From positions 1-64,000 of the forward strand of contig JAVJTC010000040.1 in assembly GCA_040219085.1 (NCBI GenBank): 64,000 nucleotides of DNA. Direction: 5' to 3'. A program made the translations under genes and the position numbers. The DNA is from Acidimicrobiales bacterium (GTDB lineage Bacteria; Actinomycetota; Acidimicrobiia; Acidimicrobiales; JAVJTC01). How positions within the stretch are numbered: the stretch's first letter is position 1; every line of letters starts with the position of its first letter. The notes beneath the pieces are model-generated. The model saw nothing but the letters and a program-made list of their open reading frames with translations, was not told the DNA's origin and made no database searches. This document shows positions 41,307-49,205 of this stretch, piece by piece.

Positions 41307-44300
41307 CGGCCCTCTCCGTCGTCAGCGGCGTGGGGGTCGTCGTCGACGATGCCGTACGTGGCGGTGTGTTCGATCTCGACCATCTGCTCGTAGAGATGCC
41401 AACGGTCGTCGATGTCGGCCTGCGCCGCCGCCATGAGTTCCTCCGCCCGGGCGGGGTTCGCGCGGGCCAACATCGCGAACCGGCCTTCGCGTGCGGCGAA
41501 CTCGGCGAAGGGTCGGGTCGGAGCGCGGCCGTCGAGACGGAGCGCGTGCTCGCCCTGACGCTCCCTGCGCGGGTCGTAGCGGTACAGCGGCCAGTAGCCG
41601 GTCTCCGCGGCGAGCTTCTGGTGTTCGATCATCTCTCCCATGTCGATGCCGTGGGCGATGCAGGGGCTGTAGGCGATGATGATCGACGGACCGGGGTGGG
41701 CCTCGGCCTCGGCGAAGGCCTTGACGACCTGGGTCATGTTGGCGCCCATCGCCACGTGGGCGACGTACACGTCGGGGTGGGCCATCGCGATCACGCCGAG
41801 GTCCTTCTTGGCCGTGTTCTTGCCGCCGGCCGAGAACTTGGCGATGGCGGCGCGTGGAGTGGCCTTCGACGTCTGGCCGCCGGTGTTGGAGTACACCTCG
41901 GTGTCGAGGACCAGCACGTTGACGTCGCGACCGGCGGCGAGCACGTGGTCCAGTCCACCGAAGCCGATGTCATAGGCCCAACCGTCGCCGCCGACGATCC
42001 ACACCGAGGACCGCACGAGGTGCTCGGCGATCGCGAGAAGGCGACGCGCCGGTGGCAGGGTCAGGTTTGCGAGGCGTGATCTCAGCACCGCCACGCGACG
42101 CCGTTGTTCGGCCAGGCCCGCCTCGTCGGACTGGTCGGCCGTGAGGATCTCCGCGCCGAGGGGGCCGACCTCGTCGACGATCTCCCCCAGCAGCGACCGG
42201 GCCTCGGCCGTGAGATGGTCGCGGGCGATGCGGATTCCCAGGCCGAATTCGGCGTTGTCCTCGAACAGCGAGTTGATCCACGCGGCGCCGTTGCCCTCGT
42301 CGTTCGCGGCCCAGGGGGTGGTCGGCAGGTTCGCCCCGTAGATGGACGAGCATCCCGTCGCGTTCGCGACGACGAGCCGGTCACCGAAGAGTTGGGTCAA
42401 CAGCTTCAGGTAGGGCGTCTCGCCGCAACCCGAGCACGCCCCCGAGAACTCGAACAGGGGTTGGGTGAGCTGGGAGCCCTTCACCGTGTCGAGCGCGAGG
42501 GAGGTCCGGTCGGGGACCGGCAACTGCTCGAAGAACGCGAAGTTGAGCCGCTCCCTCTCGAGGTGAGGTCCGCGTGGCTCCATGTCGATGGCCCTGTGGC
42601 GTACCTCCTCACGGCTCTTGGCCGGACACACCGACACGCATACGCCACAGCCCGTGCAGTCGTCGGGGGCCACCTGCACCATCAGGCGCGTCGCGTCATC
42701 CGCTCGGGCGAGCGGCTTCGAGACGAATCCCTCGGGCGCGCCGACGAGGTCGTCGGGCTGCGAGATCGTCATGCGGATGGCGGCGTGCGGGCACACGAGG
42801 GCACACCGGCCGCAGTCGATACAGATGTCGGGATCCCAGATAGGGATCTCCGCGGCCAGGCCACGCTTCTCCCAGCGGGTGGTTCCCGGAGGGAACCGTC
42901 CGTCCACGGGCAGCGCGCTCACCGGGAGCAGGTCCCCGCGGTCCGCGAGCATGGCCGCCGTCACCCGTTGGACGAAGTCCGGGGCGGCCTCGGGAACGGC
43001 GGGTCGACGGTGTAGCGATGATGTCGCCGTCGCCGGGATGGTCACCTGCTCGAGTCCATCCAGCGCGGCGTCGACCGCGGCGTTGTTGCGGGCCACGACG
43101 ACGCGGCCGCGTCGTGAGTACGTCTTGGCGATCGTGTCCTTGATCGCGCCTACCGCCGCCTCCGTCTCGACGAGATCGGTGAGGGCGAAGAAACACGTCT
43201 GGAGGACGGTGTTGATGCGGCCACCGAGTCCGGCGTCGTGCGCGACGCGGTCGGCGTCGACCACCCACAGGTCGAGGTCGAGCTCGATGATCCGCTCCTG
43301 GACCTCCGCGGGAAGGTGCGCCCAGACCTCGGTCGCGGACCAGGGGCTGTTCAGCAGGAACGTGGCACCCCGTCGGGCGCGGGTGAGGACGTCACTGCGT
43401 TCGAGGAATCCGAAGTCGTGACAGGCCACGAAGTGGGCGTCGTCGATGAGGTAGGCGGAGTCGATCGGGCGGGGCGAGAAGCGCAGGTGCGAGGTGGTCA
43501 TCGACCCCGACTTGCGGGAGTCGTAGACGAAGTAGCCCTGAGCGTGCAGGTCGGTGTGTTCGCCGACGATCTTGACCGAGTTCTTGTTCGCGCCGACCGT
43601 CCCGTCGCTGCCGAGGCCGTGGAACACGGCGCGCATGACGTCGTCGGGCTCGGACCACGCGGTGTCGTCGAGCGGCAGGCTCAACCCCGTGACGTCGTCG
43701 ACGATGCCGACGGTGAAGGGATGGCGGGGCTCTCCGCCGGCGAGCATGTCGAACACGGCGATGGCCATCGCCGGCGTGTACTCCTTGGAGGAGAGGCCGT
43801 ACCGCCCTCCGACGACGTCGGGAGTGGTGTGGGGCCGGCTTCGAGCGAGCGCCGCGACCACGTCGAGGTACAGCGGTTCGCCGACCGAGCCCGGTTCCTT
43901 GGTGCGGTCCAGCACGGCGACCCGTTCGGTGGTCGCGGGAAGGGCTGCGTCGAAGGCGTCGACGTCGAAGGGTCGGTAGAGCCGGACCGTGACGACGCCG
44001 ACACGGCGATCTTCGGCCAGGAGGTGGCGGACCGCCTGGGTCGTCGTCCCCGCGCCCGAGCCCATGATCACGACGACGTCGGTCGCGTCGGGGGCACCCG
44101 AGTAGTCGAACAGCCCGTACCGGCGTCCCGTGCGCTGCGCCAGAGCGTCCATCGTCGCCTGGACGTGGCGGCTGACATCGGCGTGATACGGGTTCGCCGC
44201 CTCACGCGCCTGGAAGAACACGTCGGGGTTCTGTGCCGTACCCCTCACGTCGGGCCGACTCGGGTCCAGGCTGCGGCGGCGGTGTTCGTCCACGCCGGCA

Positions 44301-44890
44301 TCGTCGACGAGGGCGCGCACGTCGCTGTCGTCGAGCGCGGTGATGGTCGCGACCTCGTGACTCGTGCGGAATCCGTCGAAGAAGTGGACGAAGGGGACGC
44401 GCGTCACGAGGGTGGCAGCGTGGGCGACGAGAGCGAGGTCCTGCGCCTCCTGTACCGATCCCGACGAGAGCATCGCCACCCCGGTCGGCCGTATCGCCAT
44501 CACGTCGCTGTGGTCGCCGAAGATGCTCAGCGCATGGGTGGCGACCGACCGGGCGGCGACGTGGATCACTGCAGGGGTGAGTTCGCCGGCGATCTTGTAG
44601 AGGTTCGGGATCATCAACAGGAGTCCCTGCGACGCCGTGAACGTGGTGGTGAGTGCGCCCGCCTGCGCGCTGCCGTGCACGGCGCCCGCCGCACCGGCCT
44701 CGCTCTGCATCTCGATCACGGTCGGCACCGATCCCCACATGTTGGTGCGGCCGGCCTCGGCCCAGGCGTCGATCGCCTCGCCCATCGGTGAGGCGGGCGT
44801 GATCGGATAGATGGCGACGACCTCGCTCAGCGCGTGGGCGATCCGGGCGACCGCCTCGTTGCCGTCCACCGTGATACGGCTGGGACTCAT
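41303..44890 (-). CDS. nifJ: Pyruvate:ferredoxin (flavodoxin) oxidoreductase
   Basis: A 1195-residue single-chain oxidoreductase that makes acetyl-CoA, CO2 and reduced ferredoxin from pyruvate. The N-terminal domain has IYPITPASPMGEAIDAWAEA. The two 4Fe-4S ferredoxin motifs are CIDCGRCALVCP and CTGCGVCVSVCP. The proximal cluster/ThDP part has ACSGCGETPYLKLLTQLFGD and NATGCSSIYGANLPTTPWA. The ThDP site is GGDGWAYDIGFGGLDHVLAA with DTEVYSNTGGQTSKATP. All domains are complete. ATG 44890 was chosen over a longer frame that would enter the divergent gene. The enzyme is oxygen-sensitive in most organisms, notable beside katG in the same genome. Confidence 0.95.
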   Translation of the reverse strand: MSPSRITVDGNEAVARIAHALSEVVAIYPITPASPMGEAIDAWAEAGRTNMWGSVPTVIEMQSEAGAAGAVHGSAQAGALTTTFTASQGLLLMIPNLYKIAGELTPAVIHVAARSVATHALSIFGDHSDVMAIRPTGVAMLSSGSVQEAQDLALVAHAATLVTRVPFVHFFDGFRTSHEVATITALDDSDVRALVDDAGVDEHRRRSLDPSRPDVRGTAQNPDVFFQAREAANPYHADVSRHVQATMDALAQRTGRRYGLFDYSGAPDATDVVVIMGSGAGTTTQAVRHLLAEDRRVGVVTVRLYRPFDVDAFDAALPATTERVAVLDRTKEPGSVGEPLYLDVVAALARSRPHTTPDVVGGRYGLSSKEYTPAMAIAVFDMLAGGEPRHPFTVGIVDDVTGLSLPLDDTAWSEPDDVMRAVFHGLGSDGTVGANKNSVKIVGEHTDLHAQGYFVYDSRKSGSMTTSHLRFSPRPIDSAYLIDDAHFVACHDFGFLERSDVLTRARRGATFLLNSPWSATEVWAHLPAEVQERIIELDLDLWVVDADRVAHDAGLGGRINTVLQTCFFALTDLVETEAAVGAIKDTIAKTYSRRGRVVVARNNAAVDAALDGLEQVTIPATATSSLHRRPAVPEAAPDFVQRVTAAMLADRGDLLPVSALPVDGRFPPGTTRWEKRGLAAEIPIWDPDICIDCGRCALVCPHAAIRMTISQPDDLVGAPEGFVSKPLARADDATRLMVQVAPDDCTGCGVCVSVCPAKSREEVRHRAIDMEPRGPHLERERLNFAFFEQLPVPDRTSLALDTVKGSQLTQPLFEFSGACSGCGETPYLKLLTQLFGDRLVVANATGCSSIYGANLPTTPWAANDEGNGAAWINSLFEDNAEFGLGIRIARDHLTAEARSLLGEIVDEVGPLGAEILTADQSDEAGLAEQRRRVAVLRSRLANLTLPPARRLLAIAEHLVRSSVWIVGGDGWAYDIGFGGLDHVLAAGRDVNVLVLDTEVYSNTGGQTSKATPRAAIAKFSAGGKNTAKKDLGVIAMAHPDVYVAHVAMGANMTQVVKAFAEAEAHPGPSIIIAYSPCIAHGIDMGEMIEHQKLAAETGYWPLYRYDPRRERQGEHALRLDGRAPTRPFAEFAAREGRFAMLARANPARAEELMAAAQADIDDRWHLYEQMVEIEHTATYGIVDDDPHAADDGEGR

Positions 44891-44967
44891 GGCACTCCTC
44901 GGGCTGGGGTCCCTGTGCATACGGTCGGGTCGATCGACTTTCCGAGACGACGCACAGGAGTGCCGCC

Positions 44968-45372
44968 ATGGAGGAACAGACCGGATACGAGGTCCTCGAC
45001 GAGGCGGAGTGCCACGCCCTGCTCGACGCGACACCGATCGGACGCGTCGCCTTCGTCGCCGACGACCGACCGGTCGCTCTGCCCGTCAACTACCGCTGGC
45101 ATGACGGAACCGTCGTCTTCCGGAGCCGTGAGGGCCAGAAGCTTCATGCGGCCGCGTCGGGTCAGCACGTCTGCTTCGAGATCGACGGCTGGGACACCCG
45201 TCAGCGCACGGGTTGGTCGGTCCTCGTCGGGGGAGTCGCGAACGAGGTGACGTCGTGGGCGGAAACGGAGGAACTCGAACAGCTCGACCTGGTGCCGTGG
45301 TCGAAGGGGGAATGGAGCGAGCGCTGGGTGCGGATCACCGTCGAGGAGCTCTCGGGGCGGCGATTCGGCTGA
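44968..45372 (+). CDS. Pyridoxamine 5'-phosphate oxidase-like FMN-binding protein
   Basis: A 134-residue split beta-barrel protein. The N-terminal YEVLDEAECHALLDATPIGR then VAFVADDRPVALPVNYRWHD and VVFRSREGQKLHAAASGQHV are typical of the small PNPOx-like family (Rv-type FMN or F420 proteins). GWSVLVGGVANEVT gives the final strand. It is divergent from nifJ with 77 bases between the starts, a possible shared promoter region. It might bind FMN, haem or F420. The reaction cannot be told from sequence. Confidence 0.87.
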   Translation: MEEQTGYEVLDEAECHALLDATPIGRVAFVADDRPVALPVNYRWHDGTVVFRSREGQKLHAAASGQHVCFEIDGWDTRQRTGWSVLVGGVANEVTSWAETEELEQLDLVPWSKGEWSERWVRITVEELSGRRFG

Positions 45373-45513
45373 GTCGGTCCCCGAGAGGACCGGGATCGGA
45401 GCCGTTGCGGGGGTGTTCACGGCCGAAGGCTAAGGCGCTCTCCAGTCGGCCGGAAGGGGCCATGGTCACCACGCCGGATCATGCCTGGTCCACACCGGGG
45501 CCCGCAGCTGTGT

Positions 45514-45927
45514 TCAGGAGACGGCGACGACCTCGACGTCGAAGGTGAGTGCCTTGCCGGCGAGGGGATGGTTGGCGTCGAGGACGACCTCCGAGTCGGT
45601 CACCTCGACCACGACGGCCTGTTGCTGGCCGACCATCACGGCGTCGCCGGTGGTCAGTCCGTCCGGTGCCTTTGCAGCGTCGACCCGTCCGATGAGCTCG
45701 TCGCGTCGCTCGCCGTAGGCATCGGCGGGCTCGATACGAACGGTGCGGCTCTCGCCGACCCCGAGTCCGCGCACAGCCTCGTCGAAGCCCGCGATGACCT
45801 GGCCACCACCGACCTCGAACGTCAGTGGATCACGTCCGGCGGAGGAGTCGAAGACCTCCCCGTCATCGAGGCGGCCGGTGTAGTGCACGTCGACGGTGTC
45901 ACCATTGGTGATCGAATCCTGCGGCAT
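45514..45927 (-). CDS. FKBP-type peptidyl-prolyl isomerase (SlyD-like)
   Basis: A 137-residue cytoplasmic isomerase. The FKBP strand/loop VDVHYTGRLDDGEVFDSSAG is followed by PLTFEVGGGQVIAGFDEAVR. An insert-in-flap domain comes next (PADAYGERRDELIGRVDAAK to VEVTDSEVVLDANHPLAGKA), and the protein returns with LTFDVEVVAV. That is the SlyD arrangement, without the metal-binding His-rich tail. It would speed prolyl isomerisation and act as a folding helper. ATG 45927 gives the normal N-terminus and follows GGAGGACCCC. The gene stands alone. Confidence 0.92.
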   Translation of the reverse strand: MPQDSITNGDTVDVHYTGRLDDGEVFDSSAGRDPLTFEVGGGQVIAGFDEAVRGLGVGESRTVRIEPADAYGERRDELIGRVDAAKAPDGLTTGDAVMVGQQQAVVVEVTDSEVVLDANHPLAGKALTFDVEVVAVS

Positions 45928-46041
45928 GGGGGTCCTCCGGGTCAGGGGTGGGCGCAGCGCCCGATGACACCGGTTCCACATCGCGGTCGGTCCGAATGCT
46001 TCTCGACCGGTGCCGACATCGACCTTAACGGCGCGCTCCGC

Positions 46042-47037
46042 TCAGGCCCACTCACGGGCGGCGCGCGTCGCCCAGTACCCGTCGGGGGTCTCGGCCGGGT
46101 CGGCGTCCACGAGCACCGTCGGAATCGCGACGGAGACCGCCCGTGCGCCGGCGTGGACCTGTCGGGTCGTGACGGCGCCAGAGAGCACGACGTCGACCCA
46201 CGGTCGGGTGAGTGCCACGGCGAGCGCCACGGTCGCGGTGTCGAGGCCGGTGCGGCGGGCGTGGTCCCGCACCGACGGCGCCGCAGACGGGTCCCCGTCG
46301 TCGCTGAGCCGCCCGTTCGCGAGTACCTCCTTGACGATCACGCCCACACCGTCGTCGTGTGCCGCCGCCAGGGCCGCCTCGGCGGAGCGTTCGAGGACGT
46401 TCCACGTCGCCTGCACCGAACCGAACAGGCGCAGTCCATCGACTTCGATACTCAGGGCCTTCTCGATCAGTTCGGCCTGGCGCGGCCCGCTGACCGTCAC
46501 CCCCGGGATCACCCCTCTCTCGCGCAAGCACGCGAGTTCCCGGTGCAGCGCCGTGTCCCCGAGGACGCCGGTGTCGAACGTGGCCGAATGCACCTGATAC
46601 ACGGCGACGGCGTCACCGAGTGTCGCCGAGGTCTGCGCCCACTGGGCCACGAAGGCCTCCAGGGAGTGGTCCTTCGTCTCGTGGACCGGGGCCTCCATCC
46701 GCCAGGCGCCCACGTAGCGGTATCCCCACTTCGATCCGACCGTGACGTCGCCGACGTCCCGACTCGAGAGCCAGTCGGCGAGGAACTCCTCGGCGCGCCC
46801 GTAGCTCCGTGCGGTGTCGACGTAGCGCACGCCGGCGGCGTAGGCCGCGTCGAGGGCGGCGAAGGAACGTTGCGCCATGGCGCCGACGGAGCGGTCCCCG
46901 CCGAGGTCGGCCGCCCGGGCAGTCGTGATGTAGGCGGGACGACCGAGCGCCGCGAGGCCGAGCCCGAGTCGCGTGACGGGGGGTCCACCGGCGCCCAGGC
47001 GCGATGGCCGGGGTGACGCGGGCGGATCGGTCGTCAT
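46042..47037 (-). CDS. Aldo/keto reductase
   Basis: A 331-residue NADPH-dependent TIM-barrel oxidoreductase. The catalytic Asp and Tyr are in GVRYVDTARSYGRAEEFLAD, the Lys in TVGSKWGYRY and the His region in AVYQVHSATF. The C-terminal cofactor site is ALTRPWVDVVLSGAVTTRQV. Members of this branch resemble L-fucose or galactose dehydrogenase-like reductases. ATG 47037 was chosen; the open frame runs to 47103 across a palindromic operator, so the longer form is unlikely. Divergent from an MFS exporter, with which it may share a regulator. Confidence 0.87.
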   Translation of the reverse strand: MTTDPPASPRPSRLGAGGPPVTRLGLGLAALGRPAYITTARAADLGGDRSVGAMAQRSFAALDAAYAAGVRYVDTARSYGRAEEFLADWLSSRDVGDVTVGSKWGYRYVGAWRMEAPVHETKDHSLEAFVAQWAQTSATLGDAVAVYQVHSATFDTGVLGDTALHRELACLRERGVIPGVTVSGPRQAELIEKALSIEVDGLRLFGSVQATWNVLERSAEAALAAAHDDGVGVIVKEVLANGRLSDDGDPSAAPSVRDHARRTGLDTATVALAVALTRPWVDVVLSGAVTTRQVHAGARAVSVAIPTVLVDADPAETPDGYWATRAAREWA

Positions 47038-47074
47038 CGCTACGACGGTAGCGGGGGAGCCCTCCACGCCGGAC

Positions 47075-47090
47075 TTGACCGACCGGTCAA
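47075..47090. promoter_or_regulatory. TetR-type operator between the reductase and the exporter
   Basis: TTGACCGACCGGTCAA has perfect 7-base arms (TTGACCG/CGGTCAA) around AC. A further half-site, TTGACCGAT, starts two bases on. The GACCGACCGGTC core is a common TetR-family operator. It lies 40 bases upstream of the MFS start and 38 bases upstream of the reductase start, so one repressor could control both. No TetR gene is in the window. Confidence 0.6.
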
Positions 47091-47130
47091 CTTGACCGAT
47101 CATGGCAGCGCCGGGGGCAAGGGGGGACAG

Positions 47131-48546
47131 GTGGCCGAGACAACGACGAAGCCGGCGACGGTTCTCGCGGTCGTCGCCCTCGGCCTGTTCGTCGTCAACC
47201 TCGACACCACCGTCTTGTTCGTCGCCTTCGACGACCTGCGGGCGGACTTCCCCGATGTCACCGGCGCACAGTTGTCCTGGGTCATCAACGCGTACTCGAT
47301 CGTCTTCGCCGCGCTCCTCGTGCCCGCCGGGCGGATCGCGGACCGGCCGGGCCGCGCCGTGGTGCTCGAGTTCTCCCTCGTCGTGTTCACGGTGGCGTCT
47401 GCGCTGGCGAGCGTCGCTCCGACCGTGCCGATCCTGATTGCCGCCCGTGTCCTGCAGGCGGTCGGCTCGGCCGGCCTGGTCCCGTCCTCGCTCGGTCTCG
47501 TCATGAACGCCTATCCCCCCGAGCGGCGGGCGACCGCGGTCACGCTCTGGGGTGCGATCGGTGCGGCCGCCGCGGCTCTGGGCCCCTCGTTGGGGGCGGT
47601 CCTGATCGACGCCGCCGGATGGCGGGCCGCGTTCATGATCAACATCCCCGTGGGCATCGTCGGCTTCGTGCTCGGCCGCAGGGTCCTGGAAGAAGCCCGT
47701 CCCGATGGCGACGAGCCGATTCCCTCACCGGTCGGTGTCGTCCTCGTCGCCGCAGCCGTTGGCCTGGTCGCCCTTGGGTTCGTCGAGTCCGACGCCTGGG
47801 GTTGGGGCGACACCCGCACGGTCCTGGCGATCGTGGGCGGTCTCGCACTGTTGGGCCTGTTCGTCGTCCAGACACGCCGGGCGGTCGCTCCCGCTGTCGA
47901 CCTGTCGTTGTTCGCCGTGCCCGGCTTCCGCTGGGCGAACGTCGGGATCCTGGTCTACATGACCGCATTCGGGAACATGTTCTTCGGGTGGATCCTGTTC
48001 ACGCAGCAGGTCTGGGACTACTCGGTGGTGGAGGCCGGTCTGGCTGTCACGCCGACCCCGTTCATCGCGTCGGCATCGGCGCCCTGGATCGGTCGGGCGC
48101 TGCAGCGGTTCGGCTGGCGGGTGACGCTGGTCCCGGCCTGTGTCCTCTATGCCGTCGGTGGTCTGTGGCTGCTCGCGTTCGCCGATGGGGATCCGGCCTA
48201 TCTCACGGTGATGTTGCCGGCGGTGGTCATCACCGGCGTCAGCGCGGCGTTCGTCATCCCGGGTCTCAACAGTGCCGCTGTGCAGGCGCTGCCGGGCCAC
48301 CGGTTCGCGGTCGGCGCCGCGGTGAGCCAGGCCAACCGGAACCTCGGAATGGCCCTCGGCGTGGCGCTGGTGGTCTCGTTCGTTGGCGACGGGAACGCCG
48401 ACCTCGGCCGATTCGACCACGTCTGGCTGATCCAGATGGTGGGTGGTCTCGTGGTGGCGGTACTCGCGACCCGGCTTCCCATTCCGGACCGTCGCCCCCC
48501 GGATGCATCGCCGGTCGCGCCGGGGAGCCCCGTCCGGGCCCGTTGA
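47131..48546 (+). CDS. MFS exporter of the DHA2 (14-helix) family
   Basis: A 471-residue drug:proton antiporter-like protein. It has LFVVNLDTTVLFVAFDDLRA at helix 1, the loop PAGRIADRPGRA between helices 2 and 3, and the antiporter motif C region LQAVGSAGLVPSSLGLVMNA. It has about 14 helices. The GTG at 47131 was chosen because AAGGGGGG precedes it; a TTG at 47092 is in frame but lies in the operator region. A TetR-type operator just upstream suggests substrate-induced expression, typical of multidrug exporters. Confidence 0.9.
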   Translation: MAETTTKPATVLAVVALGLFVVNLDTTVLFVAFDDLRADFPDVTGAQLSWVINAYSIVFAALLVPAGRIADRPGRAVVLEFSLVVFTVASALASVAPTVPILIAARVLQAVGSAGLVPSSLGLVMNAYPPERRATAVTLWGAIGAAAAALGPSLGAVLIDAAGWRAAFMINIPVGIVGFVLGRRVLEEARPDGDEPIPSPVGVVLVAAAVGLVALGFVESDAWGWGDTRTVLAIVGGLALLGLFVVQTRRAVAPAVDLSLFAVPGFRWANVGILVYMTAFGNMFFGWILFTQQVWDYSVVEAGLAVTPTPFIASASAPWIGRALQRFGWRVTLVPACVLYAVGGLWLLAFADGDPAYLTVMLPAVVITGVSAAFVIPGLNSAAVQALPGHRFAVGAAVSQANRNLGMALGVALVVSFVGDGNADLGRFDHVWLIQMVGGLVVAVLATRLPIPDRRPPDASPVAPGSPVRAR

Positions 48547-48565
48547 CAGGGGGTCCGTTTGCAGT

Positions 48566-48600
48566 CAGGTATCGATCATGTACGGTCGAATCGTTACCTG
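48566..48600. promoter_or_regulatory. Inverted repeat upstream of ectA
   Basis: CAGGTATCGAT (48566-48576) and ATCGTTACCTG (48590-48600) are complementary at 10 of 11 positions, with 13 bases between them. It begins 20 bases after the MFS stop. It may be an operator for the ectABCD operon or an RNA hairpin in its leader. EctR, a MarR-type regulator of ectoine genes in other bacteria, is not encoded in the window. Confidence 0.5.
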
Positions 48601-48703
48601 AAGCAACCCGACCAGGTGGTGTGTCACAGTTCAGACGGTCCCGACGAGCGTCGACTCGTCCTCCGTACAGTTCCGGCCCCCGACCGTCTCCGACGGTTCG
48701 GTC

Positions 48704-49138
48704 ATGTGGCAGATGGCTCGTGGAGCCGTCGACGAGAACAGCCCGTACAGCTATCTGATGCTGTGCGAGTACTTCGCCGACACGTGTGCCCTCGCAACGC
48801 TCGACGGTGACCCGGTGGGTTTCGTCACCGGCTTCCGACCACCGGCGGAGCCATCGACGTACTTCTGCTGGCAGATAGTCGTGGACCCGCAGGCGCGGGG
48901 ACTCGGCGTCGCCACGGGCCTGCTCGACGAGGTGACCCGCCGCGACGCTCCCGTCGCGGTGCGTCACCTCGAAGCCACCGTGACACCCGACAACGTCGCG
49001 TCGACACGCCTCTTCGTCGGTTTCGCCGACCGGTGGGGGGTGGACTGTGTCACCGAGACCCTCTTCGAGGCCGAGCACTTCGGCGACACCGGCCACGAGC
49101 CGGAGATCCGTTTCCGGATCGGGCCTCGTAACCCCTGA
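48704..49138 (+). CDS. ectA: L-2,4-diaminobutyrate acetyltransferase EctA
   Basis: A GNAT-fold enzyme that acetylates diaminobutyrate in the second step of ectoine synthesis. Motifs are NSPYSYLMLCEYFADTCALA, GDPVGFVTGFRPPAEPSTYF, the acetyl-CoA site VVDPQARGLGVATGLLDEV and LEATVTPDNVASTRLFVGFA. From ATG 48704 it has 144 residues, but the family's N-terminus clearly continues upstream in the same frame (QFRPPTVSDGSV, 48668-48703). That upstream frame has no ATG, GTG or TTG back to a TGA at 48599, so an indel or a non-standard start is suspected. It is the first gene of ectABCD. Confidence 0.93.
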   Translation: MWQMARGAVDENSPYSYLMLCEYFADTCALATLDGDPVGFVTGFRPPAEPSTYFCWQIVVDPQARGLGVATGLLDEVTRRDAPVAVRHLEATVTPDNVASTRLFVGFADRWGVDCVTETLFEAEHFGDTGHEPEIRFRIGPRNP

Positions 49139-49205
49139 TCGCGTGGCGCCTGAAGGCGCCGCGTTCGTTCCTTTCCCTTCCTTCCCGAAAACCGGAGATC
49201 CCCAG

